From Maea johnstoni (taxonomy: Eukaryota > Annelida > Polychaeta > Spionida > Magelonidae), in the NCBI GenBank assembly GCA_963942565.1, contig OZ012687.1, forward strand, positions 16,337,506 through 16,401,505: a stretch of 64,000 nucleotides of DNA, given 5' to 3'. Below, in pieces: positions 34,264-47,036 of this stretch (positions within the stretch are counted from its first letter, which is position 1; each line of letters begins with the position of its first letter). A program made the translations under genes and the position numbers. The notes beneath the pieces were generated by a model, which saw only the letters and a list, made by a program, of their open reading frames with translations, searched no databases and was not told where the DNA came from.

Positions 34264-37199
34264 ATGTTTATCTGAACTAAGCCAATGCTTCTATGCCAAA
34301 TACTTTGTAAGATGATGAATAATAATTGCTTAGTCAATTTAAAAGTATTTTATCATTTTATTATCAACATTTTAGCATGAAAGTTCACAGTTGTGACAAT
34401 TAAAAAGTACCACAGGCACTTGCGCTTCTCGCCCTGAACCATACATTGTTTAATGTCAATCCATCCGTACCTGGGGTTATAAAGACATGAGATGTGGTCT
34501 GGATCTCTGATACCATGGGTATTAAATTCGTACTAAAGCCTACTGAGTTGCAATCTATAAGAAGTGTCACCAAGCTCATTCTGGGGTGGTCTGCTTAACT
34601 GGTTCTAAACAAATCTGACCGTGTCCCCAAGTGGTGGCACGGTACTTGCATAAATTCTAGATACTCTCCTTTCATTTGAGACCAAGAAAAAAGAGCTACT
34701 CGGTGGGGTAATTAAACTCATTTTAGAGCCTTTTGAGGATTTGGCCGCTAGACTAGAGAGGTATAGGTTGAGTTATGATCAACATTTCTCTCTTTGATAT
34801 AGTTTCCAGGAACAAGTTTGTCAGAAAGACACCATCAAAATGGACAGGCCTGTTGATATGATGCTTAGGCTAAATGGATTTTCTTTATTTGTCTGTAGCG
34901 AAACTCAGTTCGTTGATAGAATTTTGTGTCACTTTCTCTGCCTCTCAAGTCCTATTCGTGACTAGGCAGTTTTTCTAGGTGGTGGAGGGAACTAGTGTCT
35001 GGGGAAACCATCGACTAATCACTAAGCTAATGGCATAATTAAGATGTAAGTCCACATTCGAAGTCAATGTCCCTTGGTGCGACCATCCCCAGATTTTCCC
35101 TGTATTATTTTGTTGGAATAATTACCTCGACTTGTTCATTTCCTTCTACCCCACAAAGGAAAAAGAGGTTATATAAAAGTTGATATGTTAGAACCTTGGT
35201 CATCTAAGGTTAGAACATAACATGTAAGATACCCATGTTGACTTGAGCGGATCCATGTCTTAGGGTCTATGATGCGCAATCACTTCTGAAACTACTGATT
35301 CTCAAACTTTGAACAAAGGTTCCTTGATAATAACTTTTTTTTTAGACATTTCGTTTAACAGGGGGCCCCTATGCTACAGTAGGTGGCACCAACTGTACGG
35401 TGCTTTTCATAAAATGCAATCCAGACATACATTTCGTTAGTTTCTGTCACTGGCATGCTAACTTTATTTGAGGATGGATAAAAATATGCACTTGTTAGTT
35501 GTGTATTTTTAAATAGTAAGGACAAATTAAAAATGGCCAAGCGGGTTTTAAATGATTTCCTTTGTCAATAAAACATGTTTTTTATATATTCATCCAAAGG
35601 GCGACAGCAATGGACCATTCCCATTTCGGTGGTGATTTCGATAATCTGATACAAATTGCGCATCATTGCACATATTTGCAATCAATAAGAAAGGATGTAC
35701 CACACGTTGAACGGACTATTATTAAAAGTTCGCCCCCCCCCCCCCCCCCCGGTCTCCCACGCCCCTCTGCCCTGTGTTCAAAATACGGGAGGGGGGGGGG
35801 GGTTCTTAATCTATTCAGAATTCTGGATGGGGAGTAGAGAACCATGCCAATGATACGAAGTATGGGGGTGAAAATCCCCCCCCCCCCCCCCCAAAAAAAA
35901 AAAAAAATCAAATCCACGAAATCCCCACGGAAATCCGGGGCTCCGACGTCAGTGACTGTACTTCTGAGTCCGCTGAACGAGCCCGATGAATTACCATGGT
36001 AGTTCCAATTTCTACCACTATACACGTATGGCAGCACCTCCTAGTAACGACAGCTGATGGGTGATCGATATCTGCTATTTTTATGCCGTCTATAATGTCA
36101 GTATAGGTACCGCGGCAGATAAGAGGCATAAATCGCTTACCCTACAGCCTCTAGTCTGAGCCTATTTAGAATTTTGGGGAGGGGCCCACTAGAAATATTT
36201 ATCAGTTATAATTCACCCCCTCACAATTTTAAATGGATTAACTTTAACGCAATTTGACTACTTGTGTGTAAACTGTTTTGTAAATGCTCCATTCCTATTC
36301 CAAGTCGCCTCTAATCCAAAGCGTCAGGGCCATCCATTACCGTCGAATAACTTATGTCAAAGATTGAAGTCTTTGGTTGGGTTCGCTTGTTTTGTGCGAA
36401 AAACCTTATCGTTAAGGTTATACTTTCACTTTCAGCAGCATTCGTGGAAATTCTGCCGACGACTTCAGATTATTTATTGGTGGATTTGATTTTCAGCTTC
36501 AACACATCTGTTCATCCAACCCTGCTTTAACATGGCGTTGGTATGTGTATTCTGGATTTTTGAAATCATTAAAAGGCTTTTGAATCAGGATAATTAGACA
36601 ACTTCAAAGCGAGTTGTTAGTTGGGTTATTGTCAATTTAATTTTTGTATATTTTCTGAGCAATGATTTTATTAATTAAGGATATACATGTAACACCAAGG
36701 TAATCAATGTAATCTTTGGTTTCATAGACATAAATGGGTGTTGAGAAAACTATATGCCAGCAACTTTTAAGCCGCTTGTCAACAGCCTTAAAGCTAACTT
36801 GCCAATTTCAATGAAGAATACAAAGCGTTCCACCGTACCAGTAGCTGCCATGATGATTTGAAGTAAGCTACATGAGAGGCGGTTCAAGGACCATGCATCA
36901 GGTTTTACGAGAACGCTTGGATTTTTAGAGAAGATATAAAACGATTCGTGTTGTAATACTTGTCTATCATTCACAATGGGTCATTAAGAGTGCAAACTAT
37001 CAGAAATGTAAAGGGATTAAAAGTGACCGGATTGGCTTACTTCGTATATCACATTTCATTAAAACATAAGTGTCCATCAGAATATTTCATATTTGACGAG
37101 GGTTTCATGGCAGATGTTCAGCCTCAATACATTCACTTCAGGAGCGTGCATATGGACTGCTCTATGGAAATTAACAAAGCAAAATATTTTAAAGAAATA
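34262..37199. other. Noncoding stretch with C/G homopolymer runs
   Basis: No gene is supported. C runs occur at 35733-35750 and 35877-35892 and a G run near 35791-35802. All open frames here lack recognisable motifs. Confidence 0.45.
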
Positions 37200-37201
37200 T
37201 A

Positions 37202-37376
37202 CAGGCAACTCTGCTTAATCTGGACATGTGTAATCCGGATATTCGTCTACACCGGATAGATTGGAAAGTCCCGGTCCGTTCCTATACATGTAATTCCTAT
37301 GCGCATAATCCGGATTTTGGCTAATCCGGACAGAAATTTAGGGTCCACATCAGTCCGGATTAAGCGGAGTTGCCTG
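37202..37376. mobile_element. Pogo/Tigger-like MITE
   Basis: Ends CAGGCAACTCTGCTTAATC and GATTAAGCGGAGTTGCCTG, flanked by TA at 37200-37201 and 37377-37378. 175 bp. The interior repeats AATCCGGA several times in both senses. Confidence 0.85.
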
Positions 37377-37702
37377 TATGACTAAAATATGTCATTCTTC
37401 AAGTTCACAAACCATGTGTATTTCAAGTTTATATGCGTTAATCCAGTTATGCAAACATGCCAGCTGGATTAACCCATTCGCACCTGCAGTGCTCAAATCC
37501 TTTACCGACCAGTATAATTGGCGAAATCGTTTTGACCTTAGCAATTTTCGGAAGTATTTGGTGGCGAAATGATCAGAGCCTGACACACACTTCTTCAAAG
37601 CATTAGCTATTAATGATTAATTTTTGAGTTGTTTTAGAAAGTGTTGTAGGTTGCGGCCTCACTCGACAAGGACATGTTCAGTTGTGAACTGGTTACCGTT
37701 AA

Positions 37703-37926
37703 CCTATTAATGCTCACAACGGCCAAAAGCAGCCTGACAATTTCGATGAAACATTGCAGGTGAAAGCAAAGTTGGGGAAATATTTGATGGAGAAATGTTA
37801 ATAAGAGCGTTACCTACAATTCTCCTTCAAATATATTGTAAAAATATTCTAAATTTCAATGTTACTATCAAAAGTATCAAAGGTCTGGACGACAATTTAT
37901 GGAAAAAACGCTTACGCATCAATGGG
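37703..37926. mobile_element. Candidate TTAA-flanked MITE
   Basis: Between TTAA at 37699-37702 and TTAA at 37927-37930. Ends CCTATTAATGC and complementary GCATCAATGGG. Similar GCATTAATGGGTTAA strings near 32491 suggest a small family. Confidence 0.5.
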
Positions 37927-38884
37927 TTAAGACAGTGTCAACAGTGCTGCTAATTCCTAGATTTATAGTGAAGATAAAACAGGTGATACGTGTGGCAAGT
38001 CAGTCAGACACTAAACCTATTCATAGTGGTGACGTGTAATTTATCTAAATCAAATGAACTAATTCAGGCCATGTTAAAGATTCCATCCCATCTGCTTTTT
38101 GAAATCAATTATTAAGGACTATGAAATGCACATTTGTTTCGGATGCTATAATCGTGTGGATATGATAGAGCAAGATTTCCAATGATCTTTTGTGTTGCAA
38201 TTAATACTTCAAATTCATTTTCAAAGAATACTTTTTCCTGGAAAAAAGAGATGATTATAGCCGTATGTTTGAGTGGGTTTAAAACAATTTTGTTATCGTA
38301 AGTAATGATTAATAATATCATACTAGTAACATATCTAAACATGTTGGTTACATTTAAGGTGCTTGTGGGGTTAATTTATTTTAATCAGTTTTCCAAATTT
38401 ATTGTCTGAAATCCCTACTAATGAGGAACACATCAAACATCACAAAAGTACCCTCACAGCCAGGTTGAGATTTTGGAGGTCAATTACTGAAAGGACGTGT
38501 AAAGTGTTTTCAAACAGAGCTCATATGAACAGTTATGGACCGGTGGCCTTTAAATTTTACAAATGTGGAGGAAAATCAATACGGAGAGGAGAGTATCACA
38601 ACTTTTCAGATTTTTGCTTCGTTTAAATTGTACAATCATTTCTTTTCTGTTTAAAACGAGAAAAAGTGCTGTTTTCAATTTTCCAGAGTCCATAACCTTT
38701 GATAATGTCAAAACAATGACCCTCACCTTCGGCTTCGCAAAACCCTGAGCTACATCATAAATATGCCAAACTGCAGGGGCAGTGTAAGGTAAGCGATCAA
38801 ACCGGAAGATATGTCCCGCTTATATACTGACCCTGTGACGACTCACCTGTGACACATGAGTGTGTTGATTACGTCCTCAAGGAG

Positions 38885-39960
38885 CTAGTGAAAATTCTTA
38901 TCCGAAACTTGTAAGTGGGCATGTAAGGAAGGAATCTCCTGCTTACAGACTGCCTTTCTCTTGCAAGAATCAATCAATTGGAGCAATTGGAGTCAAATAG
39001 AATGTTTTTTATGACATATCTAGACGTGTCGAAAGCATTCGACGGAGTCTGGATTGATGGCTAATTCTTTTGTCTAAGAGACTTAGGTATCTTATATAAA
39101 TCTTATATCGACTTAAAATGTAAAGTTAGAGTGAGTGACCAGTGTTCCGAGTGCTTAACCCCATGTCCTGCGGAATACATACGGGCATATATCTATCATT
39201 ATTGAAATATGTGGCATTTATTAACTCTCTCCTCGTTCACCTCTATGAATCCGGCATATGCTGCGCTGTTCAAGGGTTTAAAGTCTCACCCCTTGGACAT
39301 GCGGATGATATTGCGTCTGCAAGCACATCTAAGCATAATGTTGACAGAACACTTGATACGGTTCTTAGGCATAGCAAAAGGTGGCGCTATAAATTCAATG
39401 CCAGTTACTCGTTTTCGGCAAAAGCACTGCAGAATCTAAAAGAAACAGTAAATACAAAGAATATCGACTCGGTAGGGCGAAGGTTAATGAAAAGACCACC
39501 TTGGGTTGAAATCACCTTAACTGCATCTGGATGATAACGTCCATTACCTCATATGGTGGAAAATATCAGATGACAAACCCGACATTACAGCTTTATGCGA
39601 AACGATGGCGAAATTGGTTTGCACAACTAGCTTACTCAAGACAGATGACTACCGCTCAAAGAAGGAAGCGCCAAGCAATAGGAGATGCTCTGAGTGTGAT
39701 TTGTATAGACTAGAAGATGCTAGACACATGGTATTAGAATGCCCTGCCCTGCACGATATTCGTAATGAGATGTTTCATAATTCAAATGAGGTTGAGAATA
39801 GATATGGCTGGAGTATCCTTAATAGAGAAGATATTCTTTTGTATCTCTTGGGCAAACAATGCCCTGACGTATCGCTGGAGATGAACCTTGAGTTTAACAT
39901 CTCATGTGCTATGTTTATTAATAGGATGTATAGAGCAGTCCTCAGTCGGAGAACAGGTAT
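38885..39960 (+). mobile_element. Broken non-LTR retrotransposon (LINE), body
   Basis: The + strand encodes reverse transcriptase motifs in several frames: FFMTYLDVSKAFDGVW near 39008-39055 (motif A) and GHADDIASAS near 39296-39325 (the active-site YADD box, here HADD). Further on is a CCHC-type tail, CSECDLYRLEDARHMVLECP (39683-39742), followed by RMYRAVLSRRTG. Several frameshifts and stops are present. The 5' part, including the endonuclease, is missing. At 39961 the element is interrupted by the TAGTCC transposon. It resumes at 44017, where ATAGGCTAG completes the frame RRTGIG-stop. Confidence 0.85.
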
Positions 39961-40893
39961 TAGTCCAGCGGATAAGCTCCAACTTTTGGCCAAATCGCTC
40001 ACTTTGTGATAGGAGTGTAAAAGTTGGTATATATGTACTTTGGTGGATGGAGATTCATATAAGATCATGACCCCGGCTGAGTCTTGCCCCTGGGGGTCGA
40101 AATTCAACTTCTAAAATTAACCGACCAATCACAAGCCACCAATGTATTATATTATTGCAATTCCCTGTATGAACCTAATTTTACCCTCTAGCCTCAGTGA
40201 TATAACATAACTTAATAACCTTAAATCATTTAATAGGGTCATGAGGGTATTTTTATATAATAGTGACCTGTAGAGGCTATTTCAAGGTCAAATGGAGGTC
40301 AAACCTCTGGAAATGTGAAAATCAGTAGGTTTTACTTTGATTTTCTTTTTAGAAAGATTTTTGGATACTATTACGTTTTCTATAATTAGAAACTACCGCT
40401 ATGAGAATTTCTTTTTGTTAATTTAATTTTCTGGAGTAAAAGGAAAGGTTTTTGAGGTCAAAGGTCAATATGTGTATTACAGATGAACTTTTGGAAGTAT
40501 CTTTTCTGTATTTACTGGATATAATTGTTAATTGGACTGGTGCAGCAAGACATCAATATAGGAAACTAGTTGATTGATTAACAATAGGAGGAGCTGATAT
40601 GCAAGGTCAAAGGTCAAGTAGCACATGGCTCAGGAAACTTCCTTAAGGCTTACATACACAGCTGAGTATGTTGAAGTAGGTTTTATTGTCAATTTCTTTC
40701 TAAAATATCAATGACATGGAGATATAGATCACTATAAAACATTATTGAACAAATTTGTTGCAGGGAGGCACCATTGGCAATTTATCTTGCACTCCTCATT
40801 CATGCCCAAACTAGGAAAAGAGACCTTATTGACAGATTGTACCGCTTGGGTCTGTGCATCTCTTAGGATAGGGTTATACAAATATCTGCTGAT

Positions 40894-43320
40894 ATGGGAA
40901 ATAGTGTGTATGCCCTCTATGAATCAGAAAAACTTGTATGCCCTGCAAAGCTAAGGAAAGGCTTGTTAACAGCTGGAAATGTGGATAACATTGACCACAA
41001 CCCTAGTGTCAGGACTGCTAAGGACTCCTTTCACGTCACTGCAGTATCTCTAACACATCATGCTTCCCATGATTCTCCAGGTATAGCTCAGGAGGTGGTT
41101 GTGATTAATCCTAACATTCCTAAAAGGAAGGGAGTTAGTGATCTTCCTGAGGGCTACACAAATATCATGCCGGTAGCCATTTCTGCAGAGGACCTACATG
41201 CACCTGCAGTTAACAGTCAAGCTAAGGCATCAACAGATTTGATAGGTTCATCTAAGCAATCAATGTGTGAATGGCTTGAGTGGGTATATGAACTGCTCAA
41301 GAAAGAGACACTAGATGATGAGGACTACATTTCCGCTGATTTTGCAATAATACAGCCTCCACTCACCTGACCTCTTGCTATTACAGCAATGCTCCCTATG
41401 TTACTTGAAAATGCACATTCAGTAGCCATGATCTTGCATTCTATAAAGATTATAAGGGATGCAGTGCAACACCTCAACCCTGGACAAACACCTGCTATGG
41501 ATCAGCCTCTGTATGCAATAGGTAAACAGATCTAATGGAGCTGTCCAGGATGTAAGAAGATTGGATGGGATTGATATATCACAGATAGTATGAGACAGGG
41601 TCTCAGAGAGAGGCGGGGACAAGGTGTTCGCAGGAGGGTCATGTCTGGTTCAACCATTCCAGGCAACTGGTAGACATTTTTACTTACTGATGAGAACAAG
41701 ACTGAACTATTTGCCTTTGCAGAGCAGGTGGCAACCCTGGAATTACAAGGGAAAGAAATTCAGACCACTTATGATGAAGTGCAACACCATTTGAGAAATC
41801 AGGAGTAATGCCATGCAATCATGAAGAAGCTGACACTAGGATATTCCTCCATGTTGTTCATGCTGATCGAGAGGGACACTCAAAGGCTGTTATACGTACA
41901 GTTGACACAGATGTTGTTGTGCTTACTGTAGCATATGTACACACCATGCAACATGTAGAGGAATTATGGTTGGCATTTTGGGTTTGGGAAGAATTTTAGG
42001 TTTATTCCCAGTCACACTATTGCAAGTCAACTAGGGGAGCGTGTGTGCAATTCTCTTCCATTCTTCGATGCACTTACTGGATGTGATAAAGTTTCTCCCT
42101 TTGCAGGCATTGGGAAGAAGATAGCCTAGTTCTAGGCCAACAAAATTTATTTCAATTCTTTAATAACTTAACCTCAGGTTTATATACCATTCTAAGATCT
42201 CTACCCATCTTTAGTTCTATATTGGCTCAGCAGGCGGCCAGCATGGGTTTTCTTTGGATTTGATTCTGACTGACCAGGGTGACCACCATTGGCGCCATCT
42301 ATCAACAGCAGCTAAAACTAACACCTAAATATTGAGCAAAAAATAGACCAGAACAGAGAAAAGCAATATTTAAAGGACAAATGCACCATCATGATGATTT
42401 AGGTTCAAAATGTGCCTATACGTGTCACCTTTCGAATAAGACCACCAAAAGTCATTTTCAGGACTTTATCCTTATCAGCTGATGATCCAAACATGAATTT
42501 GCCTTGTCAAATCTATGTAGTCAAGGAAGATAAGGAACCACTACAGTCACTTCCTGCCACTGATATCTCTTGACCAATCAGAAGCGGTGCTTAAAATGTG
42601 CCCTGCCCTGATAATGTCAGCCTCCATGCCCATACTCAGGCCTGTTTTTTACTCACTTTCATAAGCCATATCTGAGGAGTGCTGAGGAGGACAGACTTGC
42701 GGGTGGTCTTATTTGAAAGGTGACACGTATAGGCACATTTTGAACCCAAATCATCATGATGGTGCATTTGCCCTTTTTAAGTAAATCATAGACTAGGAAG
42801 AAGAGTGCATAGGAGAGATGGACGGCATTCCCAGCAGTGAGTCTAGCATTCTGTAATCTCTCAAACAAGCAAAAAAACTATCAAGTGATTACCTGAACCT
42901 CATTGAAAGGTTCACTGTGTTAATGTACAGCGGTACATGTCCTTTACGTACAGTAAACCAAACAATACTCACTATTTGCACAAGGCAATTGGGCACTAGA
43001 CAATATACCACCTAGCTACCCAGGCTGCATTGCAACAGCACATAAAGCAAGCAGCATATCAGGCGGGTCATGTGTGGGCACAGGCATGTGCTCCAATCTA
43101 AGAATTACCCAATCCATCTGACTGGGGATGGCAGAATATTGGTGATGGTTGAGCAGCACTGTGGCGCACACTACCCTACACTACCCAAAGGTGTGCCATG
43201 AACTGATTCACTCTAAATGCAAAAAAGCAAGTAGAGGACTGTTTAAATACTTTAAGGCAAATCTTAGCTGCACTGGTCTTTGTCAGTGTGCAGGAAACTG
43301 CCAATAACAACCTAAGTCCA
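40894..43320 (+). pseudogene. Broken Academ-like transposase/nuclease gene, copy 1
   Basis: Remnants in order: 40894-41370 encodes GNSVYALYESEKLVCPAKLR, then VDNIDHNPSVRTAKDSFHVT. 41808-41960 encodes CNHEEADTRIFLHVVHADRE and VIRTVDTDVVVLTVAYVHTM. About 42004-42120 encodes FIPSHTIASQLGERV and FDALTGCDKVSPFAGIGKK. About 43190-43310 encodes CHELIHSKCKKASRGLFKYF followed by KANLSCTGLCQCAGNC. The EEAD and DTDVV acidic clusters are what an XPG/FEN-like (PIN-fold) nuclease would show (inference). There are several frameshifts and stops, and the MITE at 42374-42776 splits the frame. The same protein is seen in copy 2 at 61150-62590. Confidence 0.75.
42374..42776. mobile_element. TTAA-flanked MITE inside the Academ-like element
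   Basis: Ends AGGACAAATGCACCATCATG and complementary CATGATGGTGCATTTGCCCTT. Inverted similarity runs about 75 bp, through GTGCCTATACGTGTCACCTTTC. TTAA flanks both sides (42370-42373 and 42777-42780). 403 bp, non-coding. Confidence 0.8.
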
Positions 43321-44016
43321 AATGAACAGGTAAAACTCTGTATTCAGTCGTCTTCCTAATTACAGTTAAGAATATATTGATTTGAACATATTTGCTGTAA
43401 GTAGCTGTATAAAGAAGTTACAAATTCAAAGGTCATGTTTTAGTGAGATTTTCATTAGGTAAATGTTGCTATAATCTGCTCTCAACAAAAAAAAATGAAC
43501 AGAATATGGGTTCAACATGTACTGTAATAGTAAGTTAGTGTTGATGAAGTTCCTATATATTTGACCTTGATTTGACCCCAAAATGACTTTGTATGTACCT
43601 AGTATATAGGATAGGGATACAGAGAAACACCATGATATTAAAAAAAAATTCTCTATCATAAAATAGGATGGTTTTTGTGTTTGTTTTTTAGTTTTGACAT
43701 ATTTGACCTTGATTTGACCCCAAATGACCTTTCAAGGTCAAAATAGTATTATGACCACACAAGAAAATAAAATATATCCTTGTGTGCATCAGTTTTAGAT
43801 CTGTAAAAAAAATTAACATAAGTTTTTGATATGATAATAGAATACTGTCTTCTGATTGGTCAGTTATTTTTAGATGTTGAATTTTGACCCCCAGGGGCAT
43901 GACCCAGGGCGGGTCATGATCTTATATGAATTTCCACCCGAAGAAGTACCTATATACCAATTTTTACACTTCTATCACAAAGTGAACGATTTTTCGGCTT
44001 ATCCGCTGGACTATAT

Positions 44017-44220
44017 AGGCTAGTTCAACCTCTAAGGGGTAAAACCCATAGATAGGTTGGTGGAGTCATAGAAATGTTGTTTTCTATGATGAAATCCACA
44101 ATATGTATATATGTTTTCTCCTTTCTGAATCTTTCTATTTGTTAAATCTTAATTTGTAAGAAAACGTATACACTTTGTAACCCACGTTACAGTCAATAAA
44201 CACACACACATACATACATA
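44017..44220 (+). mobile_element. LINE 3' end, continued after the inserted transposon
   Basis: Completes the LINE of 38885-39960: stop codon TAG at 44021-44023, a 3' UTR, then CAGTCAATAAACACACACAC as polyadenylation signal and short simple-repeat tail (CA/ATAC units). Confidence 0.75.
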
Positions 44221-44773
44221 CGTACATTACTTCCCCTCTTCCATTTTTCCTGTTTTAATTGCTTACATTTTGCTTATTGTTTTTTGGATTGCTAAGCCTT
44301 TTTGTGATATCCTCAAAACATAAATAATAGATGTTATATACATATTAGAACTAGTTTTGAATATAATTCTTTATATACCAGTGGTGCTGCCTTTACATTA
44401 TTTTATGTCTTTTCCCGGCAGAAAGGTGACGATAACCACGGTTGTCAGTTCTACAAGTTTCCCCATATTTGGTTCTGATAATCTAACCCATGTAAAAACT
44501 AATACTACTGATTTGGTAGATGGATAAAAAGTATTATGTCACGCAAATCAAGCCAAATAGCTGTTTCCATTCTTTCGCTAAATTTGACAATGCTCTGGGT
44601 ATTGTCAAATATACACGATTCTATAAGAGCCAACGCAAATAGGCTACTTTGGAATTGGCAAATGCTTCATTCCCATTCTAGTCTGCACATCCGAACCCCC
44701 TTAATCAAAGGCGTCTAGCAGAAAGACGCATGTTCAAAACGCCCGTGTTTTACGTATTGCTGTCTTATGGGTG

Positions 44774-45196
<423 letters not shown>

Positions 45197-45459
45197 GGAA
45201 AACGGGGTACGGTGGCTGTAACGGGATGAAACCTGAGTGATGTTCGGCATAAACCTTACCGCTGGGCTGCTCACATGGGAGTGCCTGGGAATGTCAAAGC
45301 GTCCGGAACGACACCAAAAATAGCTCTGCACGTGAGGTTGTTGTATGTGCGTCGCTAGCGACATCAGGTGGGGATACAGATGATGTCATTGGAATCACAC
45401 GTGTGATCCAAGTATAGCGTCACGGCTTGGAGTGAGCCGAGAAATACAAATTTAAAGCG

Positions 45460-45488
45460 GTTTCGACCCTAATTGTGGGTCTCATCAG
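45460..45488 (-). ncRNA. Hammerhead-ribozyme-like core
   Basis: On the minus strand CTGATGAG, then ACCC-ACAATTA-GGGT (a 4-bp stem II with a 7-base loop), then CGAAAC. This is the conserved catalytic core and stem II of a type I hammerhead, in the order seen in Penelope-like retroelements. I could not draw convincing stems I and III, so it may be a decayed or minimal form. It lies downstream of the GIY-YIG remnant on the same strand. Confidence 0.5.
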
Positions 45489-46066
45489 AGGATTTTTTTG
45501 ATATAATAAAATAGTAGCGGCGTGTAACTGGAATTGTTGCACTCATCATCAGCTAACCTATATAGGTAGTGGATGGGTGAAGGGATAGAAATGTCCGTAA
45601 TTGTGTTGGTGGTGTCTAGGTGGAGGAAGGTCCGGCACCCTGTGTAGTGTTTATAATACAAGCCCAAAATGGTATAGTGGGTTGAACGCTAAGTCCCATA
45701 AAAATAAATGACGAACTATCTCGGGTCTACCACTTGGAGTGTGTGGTGGGACTAGATAGTAAAGCGACGAATGCTCAGTGTAAGGATTATAATAAAATTG
45801 ACGGGGTACCACTGAGCAGACGTCGTGCCTGGAATAGACTACTTTGTAGAGAAGAGTCGTGACAAGAGTGTAAGTGTGTGAAATATAAATTGCATAGAGA
45901 ATATCTGTGCAAGGTAAGCAATATTGGGTATTTATAATAACTCCATATATCTTAAAGATTGTGTGACTGAACGAGACTCATAATATTGAGAAGTCATCGT
46001 AAAGTATAGTGTGCACTGATGATAAATTGAAGAATGCTTGCACATGAATGGTCTAGGTATTTGAGA

Positions 46067-46074
<8 letters not shown>

Positions 46075-46160
<86 letters not shown>
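46075..46160. repeat. (AT)n array inside the Penelope-like remnant
   Basis: About 86 bp of AT dinucleotide. Confidence 0.95.
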
Positions 46161-46162
<2 letters not shown>

Positions 46163-46476
46163 AATCATGGTATGAATTGGACGAGCCGAATAAATACATA
46201 TGTGATGAAGTAATTTCATTATGTGAATTGTGATCATTTGCGAATATACATGATGATGGCTAGTATATATGCTTAGTTGATTGAGTTTATTTCATTGGTT
46301 TGTAAATGAAGTAATCAATGTAATCAATAGTTTGTAGTTTACAGATAGCCTGTGGTGGGAGCTGTATCTGTATGGGTCAGGATAGGTGAATGTCCAGTTA
46401 TTGTGTGCTAATAAACATACTTCGGATGGAATATGAGAAGTTGTTTGTTATTGTGTTTACATTTTAGAGGTTAAAC

Positions 46477-46747
46477 TTAGATGTAACTGGTACTGTCCAT
46501 GAGGTTCAGTCCTTTTGGGACGAATGATCTTAGTCGATGTATCCATTGCAATTCTGCTTTGATGCAGACATTTCGGCTGAGGGGATTGTTCGGATTTGAT
46601 CTCACGAAGCATAGGACATGGGTCTCTAGGGGAGTGATACCCCTGTGGCCTGGCAGATTGAAATGTCTGCCGACTATGTGTATTGGTGAATTGTAGTTGA
46701 TGTTACGGAAATGTTCACGTAACCTATCGCTTAGTTTCCTTTTTGTC
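46477..46747 (-). mobile_element. Penelope-like element remnant, GIY-YIG endonuclease end
   Basis: The minus strand encodes KTKRKLSDRLREHFRNINYN, SPIHIVGRHFNLPGHRGITP and RNVCIKAELQWIHRLRSFVP followed by KGLN. The order R.REH..., GRHFN.PGH..., E..WI..L.....P.GLN is the C-terminal GIY-YIG-type domain of Penelope-like retroelements. The reverse transcriptase is not present in the window. It is an old, truncated copy and is treated as a fossil. Confidence 0.85.
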
Positions 46748-46962
46748 TTTGATTTCTATTCTCTCACAGACGGTTTATGTGTCAAATCAAGTAAGGTTTT
46801 ATATTCGATTAATGGTGAGGTTTATATCAGACATTAATTGTCTTTACGCGTTCTGAATAATTGAATTGCACTGAGGAAGCTAGAACGCCAAAAGATAAAA
46901 GAACTGCAAGGAGCCCTAGTTTTACTTTACATGAAGGCTACCTCTACGACACACACACACAC

Positions 46963-47034
<72 letters not shown>
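46747..47034. repeat. Direct repeat flanking the Penelope-like remnant, right copy, with (AT)n
   Basis: Right-hand copy of 44774-45194, ending in its own (AT)n run. The GIY-YIG frame starts exactly at its left border, so it could be a pseudo-LTR of the element or a target-site sequence duplicated by tandem insertion. Confidence 0.8.

Positions 47035-47036
<2 letters not shown>

Larger units (their letters stand above)
39961..44013 (+). mobile_element. Academ-like DNA transposon, TAGTCC type, 4.05 kb
   Basis: TIRs begin TAGTCCAGCGGATAAGC on the left and as its complement on the right. They continue with clear similarity for about 170 bp (TCACTTTGTGATAG, TTCATATAAGATCATGACCC, GACCAATCA on each side). 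The 3-bp duplication TAT flanks it (39958-39960 and 44014-44016), and removing it restores the LINE's reading frame. Coding remnants on + span 40745-43320. The 3-bp duplication, a nuclease-like acidic motif and a Cys-rich tail fit my knowledge of Academ (XPG-type nuclease plus Cys finger), but no conclusive transposase motif was tested. It is broken, and a TTAA MITE (42374-42776) has entered it. Confidence 0.75.

Noticed and set aside
35663-36037. Gly/Pro-rich frame on the minus strand
   Set aside because: Driven by C and G homopolymer runs; no conserved motif.
39888-40070. Continuation of the LINE coding frame past 39960
   Set aside because: From 39961 the sequence is the left TIR of the TAGTCC transposon, matched in inverted form at 43840-44013.
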